Source: Flavobacteriia bacterium (GTDB lineage: Bacteria; Bacteroidota; Bacteroidia; Flavobacteriales_D; Crocinitomicaceae). Taken from it: DNA of 59,028 nucleotides. Below are positions 46,125 to 54,279 of this stretch, one piece after another. Below the pieces are notes generated by a model. The model did not search any database. It saw only the letters and a list, made by a program, of their open reading frames with translations, and was not told where the DNA came from. Location of the stretch: assembly GCA_947455515.1 (NCBI GenBank), contig CANGOF010000003.1:1-59028 (forward strand), written 5' to 3'. The position numbers and the translations under genes are program-made. Numbering within the stretch: the stretch's first letter is position 1; every line of letters begins with the position of its first letter.

Positions 46125-46664
46125 TTAAAACAACCTCTGCAATTCGTTAATCAAAAACTCATTGGTAATTTCTGTAGGTAATTTCTCGATTTGCGTCGCG
46201 ATTTCGAAGATTTTTTGTGAAAGGTCGAGTGCGTTACCGTTTTCGTCGATTTGGCTACTTGCCAAGTTGATGATTTTAATGATTTCTTCTTTGGATTCTT
46301 TCACCATTTTCCAACCTTGAGGCGAGATGAAGATTTGTTGCGCGATGTTGTGTTCAAACTCACTACGTATGGTAGAAAGTAATTCTCCTTGCAATTCTTT
46401 CGCTTTCATGCCGTGTTCGAATTTACGCATCACCAAAGAGTTAGGAGAAATACGTTCCATAAACAAAATGATGCGTTGGTAAGCTTCCACACGATGAGGT
46501 AAGAAGAACTTCGCATTTTCATTGGAGTTTGTAACGACTGGTTTTGGTGGAGCAACTTGTACTGTTGGTTCAACCTTTTGCTGTTGTGATTTCAATACAT
46601 ATACCAAGATGATAGATAAACTAAGGGTTGGTACAATGATTCCGATTAATGATAAAAGATCCAT
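46125..46664 (-). CDS. Membrane-anchored protein of unknown function (Bacteroidota conserved type)
   Basis: 179 aa. One N-terminal membrane helix (LLSLIGIIVPTLSLSIILVYVL), a Pro/Val linker, then a helical domain with the pattern FFLPHRVEAYQRIILFMERISPNSLVMRKF...STIRSEFEHNIAQQIFISPQGWKMVKESKEEI. I know similar proteins across Bacteroidota as hypothetical. It probably faces the cytosol with its helical part. No activity can be assigned. Heptad-repeat DNA lies on both sides. Confidence 0.7.
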   Translation of the reverse strand: MDLLSLIGIIVPTLSLSIILVYVLKSQQQKVEPTVQVAPPKPVVTNSNENAKFFLPHRVEAYQRIILFMERISPNSLVMRKFEHGMKAKELQGELLSTIRSEFEHNIAQQIFISPQGWKMVKESKEEIIKIINLASSQIDENGNALDLSQKIFEIATQIEKLPTEITNEFLINELQRLF

Positions 46665-46671
46665 TTTTTTT

Positions 46672-46699
46672 GAATTATGAGTTATGGGTTATGAATTTT
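46672..46699. repeat. Degenerate 7-bp-period repeat (copy 3)
   Basis: Four sevens: GAATTAT, GAGTTAT, GGGTTAT, GAATTTT, lying between two minus-strand genes and running into the last codons of the nucleotidyltransferase gene. Confidence 0.6.
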
Positions 46700-47012
46700 T
46701 TGTGTAGAAAATTTGCCCTACACGGTCTATATGTTCTTGTAACGAAGGAGCGTTTAATTTAGTATAGATTGATATGTCAAATAAATAGGGGGTATTTAGA
46801 TCGTCGATCTCCCAATCCAACTTTGAAAGTATATCTCTTGTTAGGTTTTCACCAAAAAGGGTGATGTCGATGTCTGAACCAGGTCGGTAGTTTCCTTTGG
46901 CACGTGAACCATAAATGACTACTTTTTCAATTTCTGGATGCAAACGAAATACAGCATTGATTTTATCAATCGTAGTTTGTTTTAGTCCGAATTTCAACGT
47001 TTCAGTTTCCAT
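46689..47012 (-). CDS. Minimal nucleotidyltransferase (MNT), probable antitoxin partner of HEPN
   Basis: 107 aa. The polymerase-beta-type nucleotidyltransferase signature is complete: IYGSRAKGNYRPGSDIDITLFG, with Gly-Ser at 35-36 and Asp47/Asp49 as metal ligands. MNT proteins of this size pair with HEPN ribonucleases and block them by adding AMP or similar groups (known in MNT-HEPN systems). It starts one base inside the stop of the HEPN gene upstream, so the two are coupled. It has the HI0073-like size. Confidence 0.87.
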   Translation of the reverse strand: METETLKFGLKQTTIDKINAVFRLHPEIEKVVIYGSRAKGNYRPGSDIDITLFGENLTRDILSKLDWEIDDLNTPYLFDISIYTKLNAPSLQEHIDRVGQIFYTKNS

Positions 47013-47034
47013 TAGATGAACGTTTTCATTTTAG
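47011..47034. repeat. 24-bp direct repeat, copy A
   Basis: An exact 24-bp match to 47443-47466, covering the last codons of the first HEPN-type gene and the start of the nucleotidyltransferase. The second copy ends the second HEPN-type gene. It shows that the two HEPN genes derive from duplication. Confidence 0.85.
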
Positions 47035-47410
47035 CATAAAAATTTTCGAAGGCTGAAATATGATTCGTTAAAATATTATTCACTACAATTTTTGCATTTT
47101 CATGATCGTAGGTGTGAACAGTTCGATTTCGGTCATTTACCATATTCATCCAAGCTTCTCCATTGTCGATTATACCCACTTTAAATGCTTGTCTAATAGC
47201 ATCTTTTGAACCGAAAATTTCATTATTTCCTTTTTCAATAAGAAAGTCTTTCATTACATTCCATCCAAGTTCATAGGTGTATTCAAAAGACTTGATTAAC
47301 CCTTGTTCTTCACGAATATTTAATTTTTCAACTGAAGTGAAATTACGAAGTACATCTAGTGCTTTCTCATAATTCATAAAACGTTGTTTCCAGCGAATAT
47401 CTTGTTCCAT
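47012..47410 (-). CDS. HEPN-type nucleotidyltransferase substrate-binding protein (HI0074-like), copy 1
   Basis: 132 aa, all-helical. Begins EQDIRWKQRFMNYEKALDVL and ends AKMKTFI. The ribonuclease signature Rx4H is Arg94-x4-His99 in NDRNRTVHTY. Such proteins (HI0074 family) are toxic ribonucleases in some MNT-HEPN pairs and are kept in check by the partner. It overlaps the nucleotidyltransferase by one base. A paralogue lies directly upstream at 47444-47845. Confidence 0.87.
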   Translation of the reverse strand: MEQDIRWKQRFMNYEKALDVLRNFTSVEKLNIREEQGLIKSFEYTYELGWNVMKDFLIEKGNNEIFGSKDAIRQAFKVGIIDNGEAWMNMVNDRNRTVHTYDHENAKIVVNNILTNHISAFENFYAKMKTFI

Positions 47411-47442
47411 TTGATTTAATTAAAGTTAGTTATTCAATAGGT

Positions 47443-47466
47443 ATTAGATGAACGTTTTCATTTTAG
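47443..47466. repeat. 24-bp direct repeat, copy B
   Basis: Identical to 47011-47034. Here it covers the end of the second HEPN gene, whose stop codon would otherwise be unrelated in sequence. Confidence 0.85.
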
Positions 47467-47845
47467 TTTCAAAAGTAATTAATACAGGTAGATAATTCTT
47501 CACAATTTTTTCAAATTCAACTTCAAGTATGTTTTGTTGGTAGGTATGTACTGTATTATTTCTACTTTCAATCATTTCCATCCAAACATCTCCATTTTCA
47601 AGTAGGTTTTTATTATATGCTTCACGCGTTGCAGTTCTTGATCCAGTAATATTTGTAAAACCTTCATATTCTAAATAGTCTTTCAAAACCTTCCATGCTA
47701 GTTCATGCGTGAATTCAAAACGTTGAATAATTCCTTCTTTTATGATATCTTCTTGTGTATGAATATGAGTTTGAATTCCACTTTTTAATTGGAATAAAGC
47801 TTTTTCGAAATTCATAAAGCGTTGTTTCCAGCGAATATCTTCCAT
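47444..47845 (-). CDS. HEPN-type protein (HI0074-like), copy 2, without its own nucleotidyltransferase
   Basis: 133 aa. It starts MEDIRWKQRFMNFEKALFQL and ends ETKMKTFI, clearly a paralogue of copy 1, though the middle has diverged. The Rx4H motif is Arg95-x4-His100 in ESRNNTVHTY. No nucleotidyltransferase gene follows directly; the nearest is one gene further on, after copy 1. So one antitoxin may serve both, or this copy is an orphan. It is preceded by heptad-repeat DNA. Confidence 0.85.
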   Translation of the reverse strand: MEDIRWKQRFMNFEKALFQLKSGIQTHIHTQEDIIKEGIIQRFEFTHELAWKVLKDYLEYEGFTNITGSRTATREAYNKNLLENGDVWMEMIESRNNTVHTYQQNILEVEFEKIVKNYLPVLITFETKMKTFI

Positions 47846-47850
47846 TTTTT

Positions 47851-47885
47851 GAATGATGAATTATGAGTTATGAAATATGAATTGC
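47851..47885. repeat. Degenerate 7-bp-period repeat (copy 4)
   Basis: Sevens from 47851: GAATGAT, GAATTAT, GAGTTAT, GAAATAT, GAATTGC. It lies between the second HEPN gene and the DUF3050 gene and overlaps the last codons of the latter. Confidence 0.6.
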
Positions 47886-48656
47886 GCTTTCTTTAATTTT
47901 TTCAAGGACACCATCCCAAAGTAATTTACGTTGTGCTAGAGAGTCAAGAATAAAGAGTTCTGCTTCGTCCCAAAGGGCATCGTCGTTGCCGCATAGTTCT
48001 TCCGTCATTTCAATGGCTAAGTGACTGTGGTGATCGCCATCTACTTCGATGTGTCTGTCGAGGTAGTATTTTATCGGTGCAATTTGATCTGGAAATTGAT
48101 TGTTTAATTCATTGACTAACGAGTAGAACATGTTAGGGATTAAATCTTCGCGACCAAACGTGAAAATAGCAGCTTGTAAGTAAGCCTTGTTCGTATTTAT
48201 TGTTTTGAACGTAAAATTTACAAAATTTCGCACACTCTCTGGTGTGTTGGCAGCAGTGAAACTAGCATCGAAATTTTTAGTTTCTTTTAGTGTTTTACAG
48301 AAAAGCATAATTTCATGGGAAGATGTATTTGCTTGTTTCATAGCGTCCAGATAAAGTTCAAAATGACTTTTTCTTACCCCATGAGCATCTACATCGGATT
48401 CTTCTCCAACTACGATTTCATTGATTAAAAAACGGGTTTCTGGCGCACCAACAGGGAACCATGGAGTTTCTACGCACGTAAGGTTACGTTGTAAGGATTT
48501 CAATAAAGACATGAAGTCCCACACTGCGTATACATGGTGTTGCATGAATAACTGAATGTCTTCGATTGTCTTAATTTCTTGAAACAAAGGATGATTCACA
48601 ATCTCTTCACGGATTGGTTGTATTTTCTCTTTGATTTGTGTGATTCTTGGATGCAT
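47868..48656 (-). CDS. DUF3050 family protein, heme-oxygenase-like fold
   Basis: 262 aa, helical. The start ITQIKEKIQPIREEIVNHPLFQEI and the blocks FMQHHVYAVWDFMSLLK, EIVVGEESDVD, HFELYLDAM, YYLDRHIEVDGDHHSHLAIEM are typical of DUF3050. These belong to the heme-oxygenase-like diiron oxidase group, with His/Glu ligands spread over helices. The substrate is unknown. No signal peptide. Its last codons are formed by heptad-repeat DNA, so the exact end may differ among relatives. Confidence 0.86.
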   Translation of the reverse strand: MHPRITQIKEKIQPIREEIVNHPLFQEIKTIEDIQLFMQHHVYAVWDFMSLLKSLQRNLTCVETPWFPVGAPETRFLINEIVVGEESDVDAHGVRKSHFELYLDAMKQANTSSHEIMLFCKTLKETKNFDASFTAANTPESVRNFVNFTFKTINTNKAYLQAAIFTFGREDLIPNMFYSLVNELNNQFPDQIAPIKYYLDRHIEVDGDHHSHLAIEMTEELCGNDDALWDEAELFILDSLAQRKLLWDGVLEKIKESAIHIS

Positions 48657-48666
48657 ACGTTATAAA

Positions 48667-49797
48667 TTAAGATTTCTTTTTGATGTCGCGTAATTTCATG
48701 AATGGCACTTCGATAGTCACATAGGTGAGATAAGATAATACGATGGTTATCGCCCAAAATAAGAGGTATTCATATTGCCAATAACTTGGAAGTACGTGTT
48801 TGTGCAGGTAGTTACCATGAATTGCATGTTTGATGATCATGTGTATGACAACCGTTAAATTGGTTAGGTATATGGAGTAGGAAATCAAACTGATAAAAGT
48901 CACTGCTTTACTGATTTTCGAAAAACGAAATTCTTTCCATTGCGCTAAAAAAGGCAAGGAACTAAAAACGATTAAGGATTTAATGATTGGTAACCAGACA
49001 ACCGTATATTCACTCGTATTACTCGGGTTTTTGAATTTTAAATAATAAAGCGCAATGAATCCAAGGATTGGTAAGATCCATACATTTGCTTTGTTCCAAA
49101 TTTTAGGAAAATAAAAGGAGATGTAAGCTGCTAAAACACCGAACATAATAGAATCCAAACGAGGGAGAACTTGACGTGTGATTTGCAGGTTTAATTCTTC
49201 AAAATCGGTAAGGTTAAGTGTTCTGAAAAGGTATAAACGATAGCCAATAATTGCAATGATTCCAGCTAGAAGAACGATCAGGGTTGTGTTTTTAATGGAT
49301 GTTTTACTAACTCGAAGCGCCAAGAAAAGAGCAACTGGAGTTAGAAGATAAAACCACTCTTCGATGCTTAAACTCCAGGATTCAGCAAAGAATAAGGGTA
49401 GTTTATGGTTTAAGTTTTGGGTAAAGACAAAATAACGATACCAATCGGATGGCACGCGATCCGCTTTGTAAATGAAGGTGTAGATTAAGACAAAGGATAA
49501 GATAATGAAATAAATAGGAGCAGTTCTAAGCCAACGACGCGACCAAAAGTTTAGCAGGACAGGGAAGGTAGGTTTTTCTTTTTCAACGATTTTAATTAAG
49601 ATACCACCGATTAAGAAACCACTTAATACGAAGAACATAGCAACACCATCCAAGGTGATTTTACGGATAATGTCTTTGTATTCTTCGGGAACTAAAATCG
49701 CACTATGACCAAAGACAACAAAAAGGATGGCAAACATACGTAATAAGTCAAGTCCGAAAACGCGAGAATGGCCGTAATTTATTTTAAGAAAATTCAT
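48667..49797 (-). CDS. Membrane acyltransferase of the OafA/YrhL type (acyltransferase 3)
   Basis: 376 aa, about 10 membrane helices. Starts with FGLDLLRMFAILFVVFGHSA, where the R..A...V...H pattern carries the conserved catalytic His, followed by FFVLSGFLIGGIL. Acyltransferase-3 enzymes O-acetylate surface sugars or lipids. It is 10 bases after the DUF3050 gene. The sugar acceptor is unknown. Confidence 0.92.
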   Translation of the reverse strand: MNFLKINYGHSRVFGLDLLRMFAILFVVFGHSAILVPEEYKDIIRKITLDGVAMFFVLSGFLIGGILIKIVEKEKPTFPVLLNFWSRRWLRTAPIYFIILSFVLIYTFIYKADRVPSDWYRYFVFTQNLNHKLPLFFAESWSLSIEEWFYLLTPVALFLALRVSKTSIKNTTLIVLLAGIIAIIGYRLYLFRTLNLTDFEELNLQITRQVLPRLDSIMFGVLAAYISFYFPKIWNKANVWILPILGFIALYYLKFKNPSNTSEYTVVWLPIIKSLIVFSSLPFLAQWKEFRFSKISKAVTFISLISYSIYLTNLTVVIHMIIKHAIHGNYLHKHVLPSYWQYEYLLFWAITIVLSYLTYVTIEVPFMKLRDIKKKS

Positions 49798-49898
49798 TAT
49801 TTAAGTTCTTTTTTAAGCAAAACAAATGTACTTATTAAACAAGAAAATAGAAAGCGTAAGTCAATTTAGTCTCGTCGTTTTTTACTAGTTTTTTACGA

Positions 49899-51881
49899 TT
49901 AAATATTTTTTATAATTTTTGCATAAAATTGATCTTCTTCGAATGGTTTTATGATGAAGTCGTTCATTCCAATATCAAAGTATTTGTCTATATCGTGTTG
50001 GAAAGAATTGGCTGTTAGCGCTAAAATTGGTGTGGATAGATTCAATCCTGTTCGAATAATTTTCGTTGCCTCAATTCCATCCATTTCAGGCATTTGAATA
50101 TCCATTAGAATCAAATCAAATTTTTGGTTGATTACTTTATTGATTGCAATGTTCCCGTTTTCAGCTTCTTCGACAATACAACCAGATAATTCAAGCATTT
50201 TTCGGACAATCAGACGATTTAGTTTATTGTCTTCTACGAGAAGAATATTTTTTCCTTTAAGTAATTTGGTTTTTAATTTAAGTAAAACTTTCGTTTGTTT
50301 TGGTCTATTGGCTTTTTTAAAGGAAAGTTCGAATTGTATTTTTGTACCAATATTTTGTTTGGATTCAATCATGAGTTTACCATTCATCAGATCAAGAATA
50401 TCTTTAGAAATTGTCATTCCTAGTCCAGTACCTTCGTATTTTCTATTTGCTAAATTGGATTCTTGTGTAAATTTCTCGAAAATATTTTGGATAAATTCTT
50501 CCGACATGCCAATTCCGGTATCTTCAATTGTAAAATTTATTAATTGGTGTTCCTCTGTATTTTCAATCAAACGTATTGTGGATTCAATTCTACCTTTTTC
50601 TGTAAATTTAATTGCGTTACTAATCAAATTAATTAATACTTGTCTCAGTCGTACCTCATCTCCTTTTAATGGTTCAATAAGAGGGTCTATATGGCTAATA
50701 AATTCAATGTTTTTTGCAGAAGCAGAAGGAAGAAAAATGTTTTCAAGAGAGTTGTTTATGGAATAGATGTCCATCGATAAGTGGTTGATTTTCATTTTTC
50801 CAGACTCGATTTTAGACATGTCGAGTATGTCGTTTAGAATGGAAAGCAAATGATTTGCAGCGTCTTTTGAACTTGTTATGTAATCTAATACAGTTTGGTT
50901 GATTTGTTCTTTTTCAATGAGTCGTATCATTCCCAATAATACATTGAGAGGAGTTCTAATTTCGTGGCTCATATTTGCTAGAAACATCTCTTTTGTTTTC
51001 GAGGCTTTTTCTGCAATTAGTTTAGCATTTTCTAGTTCTTTTTCTAGTATTTTTTGTTCTGTAATATCCATGTGAACTCCAATGGATCCGATGCACTCTC
51101 CTTTGTCATTGATGTTAGGTGCGCCGCTGATGTACCAAATTCGTTTTTCGCCATTTTTTTTGACAATTTCCATTTCAAAACCATTGGAAATTCCATTTTG
51201 ACGTTTTACGATTTTTTTCTCTATAATATGGTGATTGTGTTTTTCAACAATGAGTTCCGTAGGTTTGTTTCCGATTAATTCTTCGAGTGAGAATCCGGAC
51301 ATATCACAAAAGGTTTGGTTCGCAAATTGAACGATGTCGTTATTGTCAACTTCCAACAATCCCATATTCATATTATTAATAATATTTCTATGTTTTTCTT
51401 CTTGTAAAGAAATTTGGATATTTTTTTGTTTTAATTGATCAACAAGGTCGATGATTTCATCGTTGTTTATTTCTATGTTTTTGATAATGTGAAGGAAGTC
51501 GAATGTCAAATCATAGCTAGCAAAGTCAGTAACTAATAGTCTGTTTTTTTTAAGTTCGTCGATTTTGTGAAAATATGGTGTAAGAACAAAAAACAATGTG
51601 TTTTTTTCACCGATTAATTCTAATTGTCCTTTAAATACAAAGTTTTGTGTAAGATGTTTTAGGATAAAGAAATTTGTTTTATCCTTTTTTATTTGATCAA
51701 AACTTAGTTCATCGTAATGTGGTCGTTCAATTTGGAAAAAGGAATTAAATTTTTGATTTGTAAGATTTCCTACAATTTTAGTCAAACTACTTCCTTGCGA
51801 AAGAATTTCAAAATGTTTATTTACCTCAATATGAAAGGGAAAAACACGATTTAATTGGTCGTAGTTTAGATTTATTCCCAT
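49899..51881 (-). CDS. H-NOX-associated hybrid histidine kinase (HNOBA - PAS - HisKA - HATPase - REC)
   Basis: 660 aa. Residues ~1-160 match the heme-NO-binding-associated (HNOBA) region: FPFHIEVNKHFEILSQGSSL and HYDELSFDQI. Residues ~162-275 form a PAS domain (NMGLLEVDNNDIVQFANQTF). The HisKA motif has His306 in MSHEIRTPLN, then an HATPase domain (EDTGIGMS, EGTGLGMT), and a C-terminal receiver with Asp594 in LILMDIQMPEM. The kinase should respond to NO bound by the H-NOX protein upstream, whose stop overlaps this start by 10 bases. Its receiver allows a phosphorelay, for example through the Hpt protein at 56266. Confidence 0.92.
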   Translation of the reverse strand: MGINLNYDQLNRVFPFHIEVNKHFEILSQGSSLTKIVGNLTNQKFNSFFQIERPHYDELSFDQIKKDKTNFFILKHLTQNFVFKGQLELIGEKNTLFFVLTPYFHKIDELKKNRLLVTDFASYDLTFDFLHIIKNIEINNDEIIDLVDQLKQKNIQISLQEEKHRNIINNMNMGLLEVDNNDIVQFANQTFCDMSGFSLEELIGNKPTELIVEKHNHHIIEKKIVKRQNGISNGFEMEIVKKNGEKRIWYISGAPNINDKGECIGSIGVHMDITEQKILEKELENAKLIAEKASKTKEMFLANMSHEIRTPLNVLLGMIRLIEKEQINQTVLDYITSSKDAANHLLSILNDILDMSKIESGKMKINHLSMDIYSINNSLENIFLPSASAKNIEFISHIDPLIEPLKGDEVRLRQVLINLISNAIKFTEKGRIESTIRLIENTEEHQLINFTIEDTGIGMSEEFIQNIFEKFTQESNLANRKYEGTGLGMTISKDILDLMNGKLMIESKQNIGTKIQFELSFKKANRPKQTKVLLKLKTKLLKGKNILLVEDNKLNRLIVRKMLELSGCIVEEAENGNIAINKVINQKFDLILMDIQMPEMDGIEATKIIRTGLNLSTPILALTANSFQHDIDKYFDIGMNDFIIKPFEEDQFYAKIIKNI

Positions 51882-52417
51882 GCAACGTGAAATATCTCAT
51901 GATCAGAATTATCCTCTCTTGATTCTAAGAGATTTAATTGTACTTTACAAGAATAAAAAGTTGCTAAACCTTGCAATAGTCCTTTCACAAAATCTTGCAA
52001 TCCAATTCTTTTGGAGTAATAATGTACGTGTAAACTTTTCTCTTCGATATTGCTTATTTTGAATTCAGGAGGGGTAAGACGAGGATAAATCATCATTACA
52101 CGATTATGAAAAAGAGGAAGGTTGATTAGGAAGTCTTTATAGTTTTCTCCGCCACTTTCTAGTAAGTAGCCGTACTTTTCTTTTCCCGTTTTGAGAATCC
52201 ACCATTCACCAAAGCTAATCAACACTTCTGAAATGGTTAAGCCTGTTTCAATAGCAGCTGCAGAAGCTAATTGATAGGTAACATCATCATCGTATGGTTC
52301 ATTACTGATGAAAAAGTCAATATCAATGCCACTCCTTTTTTTGATAGCATTCCATTTATCGTGCCCAAAATTTGCAATAACCAATTCTTCAATCGCTTTG
52401 TTAACAATTCCGTACAT
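51872..52417 (-). CDS. H-NOX heme nitric-oxide sensor
   Basis: 181 aa, the size of stand-alone H-NOX proteins. The proximal heme ligand is His104 in PLFHNRVMMIYPRLTPP, and the porphyrin-binding YxSxR triad is Tyr133-Ser135-Arg137 in HVHYYSKRIG. H-NOX domains bind NO (and sometimes O2) and pass the signal to a partner. In proteobacteria such sensors inhibit or activate an adjacent histidine kinase and alter biofilm formation. Here the kinase follows with a 10-base overlap. Nothing in the sequence shows the distal residues that decide NO against O2. Confidence 0.94.
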   Translation of the reverse strand: MYGIVNKAIEELVIANFGHDKWNAIKKRSGIDIDFFISNEPYDDDVTYQLASAAAIETGLTISEVLISFGEWWILKTGKEKYGYLLESGGENYKDFLINLPLFHNRVMMIYPRLTPPEFKISNIEEKSLHVHYYSKRIGLQDFVKGLLQGLATFYSCKVQLNLLESREDNSDHEIFHVAWE

Positions 52418-52461
52418 GATTAATTTAGTTTTATGAATTTAGTGATGCTCGTATTACTTAG

Positions 52462-52572
52462 CTATTTAAGCAAAAATAACAAATATATAACAAGAAGTAA
52501 TACTACAACATTTAATCCAATACTAATGGAAGCTAGTTTGTGTGCTTTTTCTGATTTTTTACTGTGGTTCAT
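52462..52572 (-). CDS. 36-aa single-membrane-helix protein
   Basis: A short reading frame of 36 codons from ATG (read from 52572) to TAG (52464-52462). The first 17 residues are basic and polar (MNHSKKSEKAHKLASIS); the rest is a hydrophobic helix of about 19 residues ending LLK. It lies 45 bases upstream of the H-NOX start and on the same strand, so it may head the H-NOX/kinase unit. The basic-then-hydrophobic layout suggests an inner-membrane protein with a cytosolic N-terminus. Small size makes it easy to miss; there is no homology support. Confidence 0.5.
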   Translation of the reverse strand: MNHSKKSEKAHKLASISIGLNVVVLLLVIYLLFLLK

Positions 52573-52914
52573 TTTACGTAGTTTTCAGTTTTCATAATAA
52601 TAACTATGCCAAAAATGTACTTTAAAGTTAATTCGCTGTTATATAGTCGTTTGATTTTTTGAACAGCTTTATTTTTATTCCCGTTTTGGTAATTATTCCT
52701 TTATTGAGATAGTGTATTTTATTACTAAAAACGGAGTGGTGAATTGTTTGATTGTGTAGTAAATTTACCTCAAAATCATTGTAAATTTATTCAGGTTTAA
52801 AATGTTTATTTACAGCGATTTAATTCGGATTTAATAAACTTTTTTTCACTATGTTTTGAAGGTATAGTATTTATACGTAATTTAAAAAATAAGTAATCTT
52901 TAAAATACACAGAC
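52573..52914. promoter_or_regulatory. Divergent regulatory region of the H-NOX and NtrC units
   Basis: No gene. The 342 bases separate the minus-strand H-NOX unit from the plus-strand regulator. They hold the palindrome GTAAATTTAC (52759-52768) and a second GTAAATTTA (52781-52789) 22 bp further on, about two helical turns. There is also a direct repeat GATTTAAT (52817-52824 and 52828-52835, 11 bp apart). These are candidate binding sites. No perfect TAnnTTTG or sigma-54 site was seen. Confidence 0.4.
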
Positions 52915-54279
52915 ATGAAAAAATATCTTATTTACTCCGTTGAAGACGATGCCATTTATAGACGTTTAATTGGATATAAAATTTCTATGAATGTGGATTA
53001 TGAAATTCAACTTTTTGAAGATGCAAAATCTTTAATTTCAGCACTTTCTGTTAAGCCGGATGTGATGATTTTGGATTATAATCTTCCCGATATGGGAGGG
53101 ATGGAGTTGTTTGACAAGGTGTCTGAACTATCGCCTAATTCGCAAGTTATCATTGTTTCTGCGCAAGATGATATTGAAATTGCATTGACTTTAATAAAAA
53201 AAGGAGCGTTTGATTACATCGTAAAAAATGAGCAAACCTTAGATTGGTTGTGGAAGTCTTTAATTCAAGCAGTTGAAAAAGTAGAGACAAACAAAGAATT
53301 ACTTCAATTAAGGCAAGAAGTAAATCAAAAGTTTGATTTCTCCTCCAAGATAGTGGGGTTGAGTCCGGATGTCAAAAACATGTTTCGGCTGATGGAGAAG
53401 ACGTTGACTAATACGGTTGCTGTAAATATTGTAGGAGAGACAGGTTCTGGAAAAGAATTGGTAGCTAAGGCAATACATTATAATTCGGTACGTAAGAAAA
53501 AACCATTTATTGCATTGAACGTTGCTGCTTTTCCAAAAGAATTGATAGAAAGTGAAATGTTTGGTTATGAGAAGGGGGCATTTACCGGTGCGCACATTGC
53601 GAAGGCTGGAAAATTTGAAGAAGCTAATGGAGGAACCTTGTTTTTAGATGAAATCAGTGAGATGGATTTGACAATGCAGGCGAAATTATTGCGTGCTATT
53701 CAAGAGATGGAAATTTCTCGTTTAGGAGCCAATACGACAATTAAATTAAATTTTAGATTGATTGTAGCTTCGAATAAGGATCTATTGAAAGAGGTCAAAG
53801 CTGGAAGGTTTAGAGAGGATTTGTATTACCGTTTAATGGGGGTTAAAATTGAGGTTCCACCATTGCGTAAGCGAGGAAGGGATATAATTATTCTAGCGGA
53901 ACATTTTATCAAAGAATTTGCGAAACAAAATCAATTGAAAGTTAAGTTGTTAGGTGAGGACACGAAGGATTTTTTATTGAAATATAAATTTCCGGGTAAC
54001 ATTCGCGAGTTGAAAGCAATTATAGAGACAGCATTTATTATGAGTGATTCTTCGGTTATCAATGTTTCCGATTTACCATTGAATACAACTTTAGTTCTTG
54101 AGGACTTACTTAAAAAAAAATGTACGTTAGACGAGTATAATACGAAAATCATTCTTCATTATTTAGAGAAAAATAAGTGGAATGTCATTAAGGCTGCGAA
54201 CGAATTAGGGGTTGGTAAAACAACCATCTACCGTATGATTAATGAAGGGAAGATTATTTTGTCGAAAAAATACCAATGA
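52915..54279 (+). CDS. NtrC-family sigma-54-dependent response regulator
   Basis: 454 aa. Receiver domain with phosphoacceptor Asp54 (MILDYNLPDM), AAA+ domain with Walker A GETGSGKE and the sigma-54-contacting GAFTGA at residues 221-226, Walker B TLFLDEIS, and a C-terminal Fis-type helix-turn-helix (VIKAANELGVGKTTIYRMI). All key residues are intact, so it should activate sigma-54 promoters when phosphorylated. The partner kinase gene starts 4 bases before its stop (ATGA overlap). No sigma-54 site was found within the window with confidence. Confidence 0.94.
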   Translation: MKKYLIYSVEDDAIYRRLIGYKISMNVDYEIQLFEDAKSLISALSVKPDVMILDYNLPDMGGMELFDKVSELSPNSQVIIVSAQDDIEIALTLIKKGAFDYIVKNEQTLDWLWKSLIQAVEKVETNKELLQLRQEVNQKFDFSSKIVGLSPDVKNMFRLMEKTLTNTVAVNIVGETGSGKELVAKAIHYNSVRKKKPFIALNVAAFPKELIESEMFGYEKGAFTGAHIAKAGKFEEANGGTLFLDEISEMDLTMQAKLLRAIQEMEISRLGANTTIKLNFRLIVASNKDLLKEVKAGRFREDLYYRLMGVKIEVPPLRKRGRDIIILAEHFIKEFAKQNQLKVKLLGEDTKDFLLKYKFPGNIRELKAIIETAFIMSDSSVINVSDLPLNTTLVLEDLLKKKCTLDEYNTKIILHYLEKNKWNVIKAANELGVGKTTIYRMINEGKIILSKKYQ

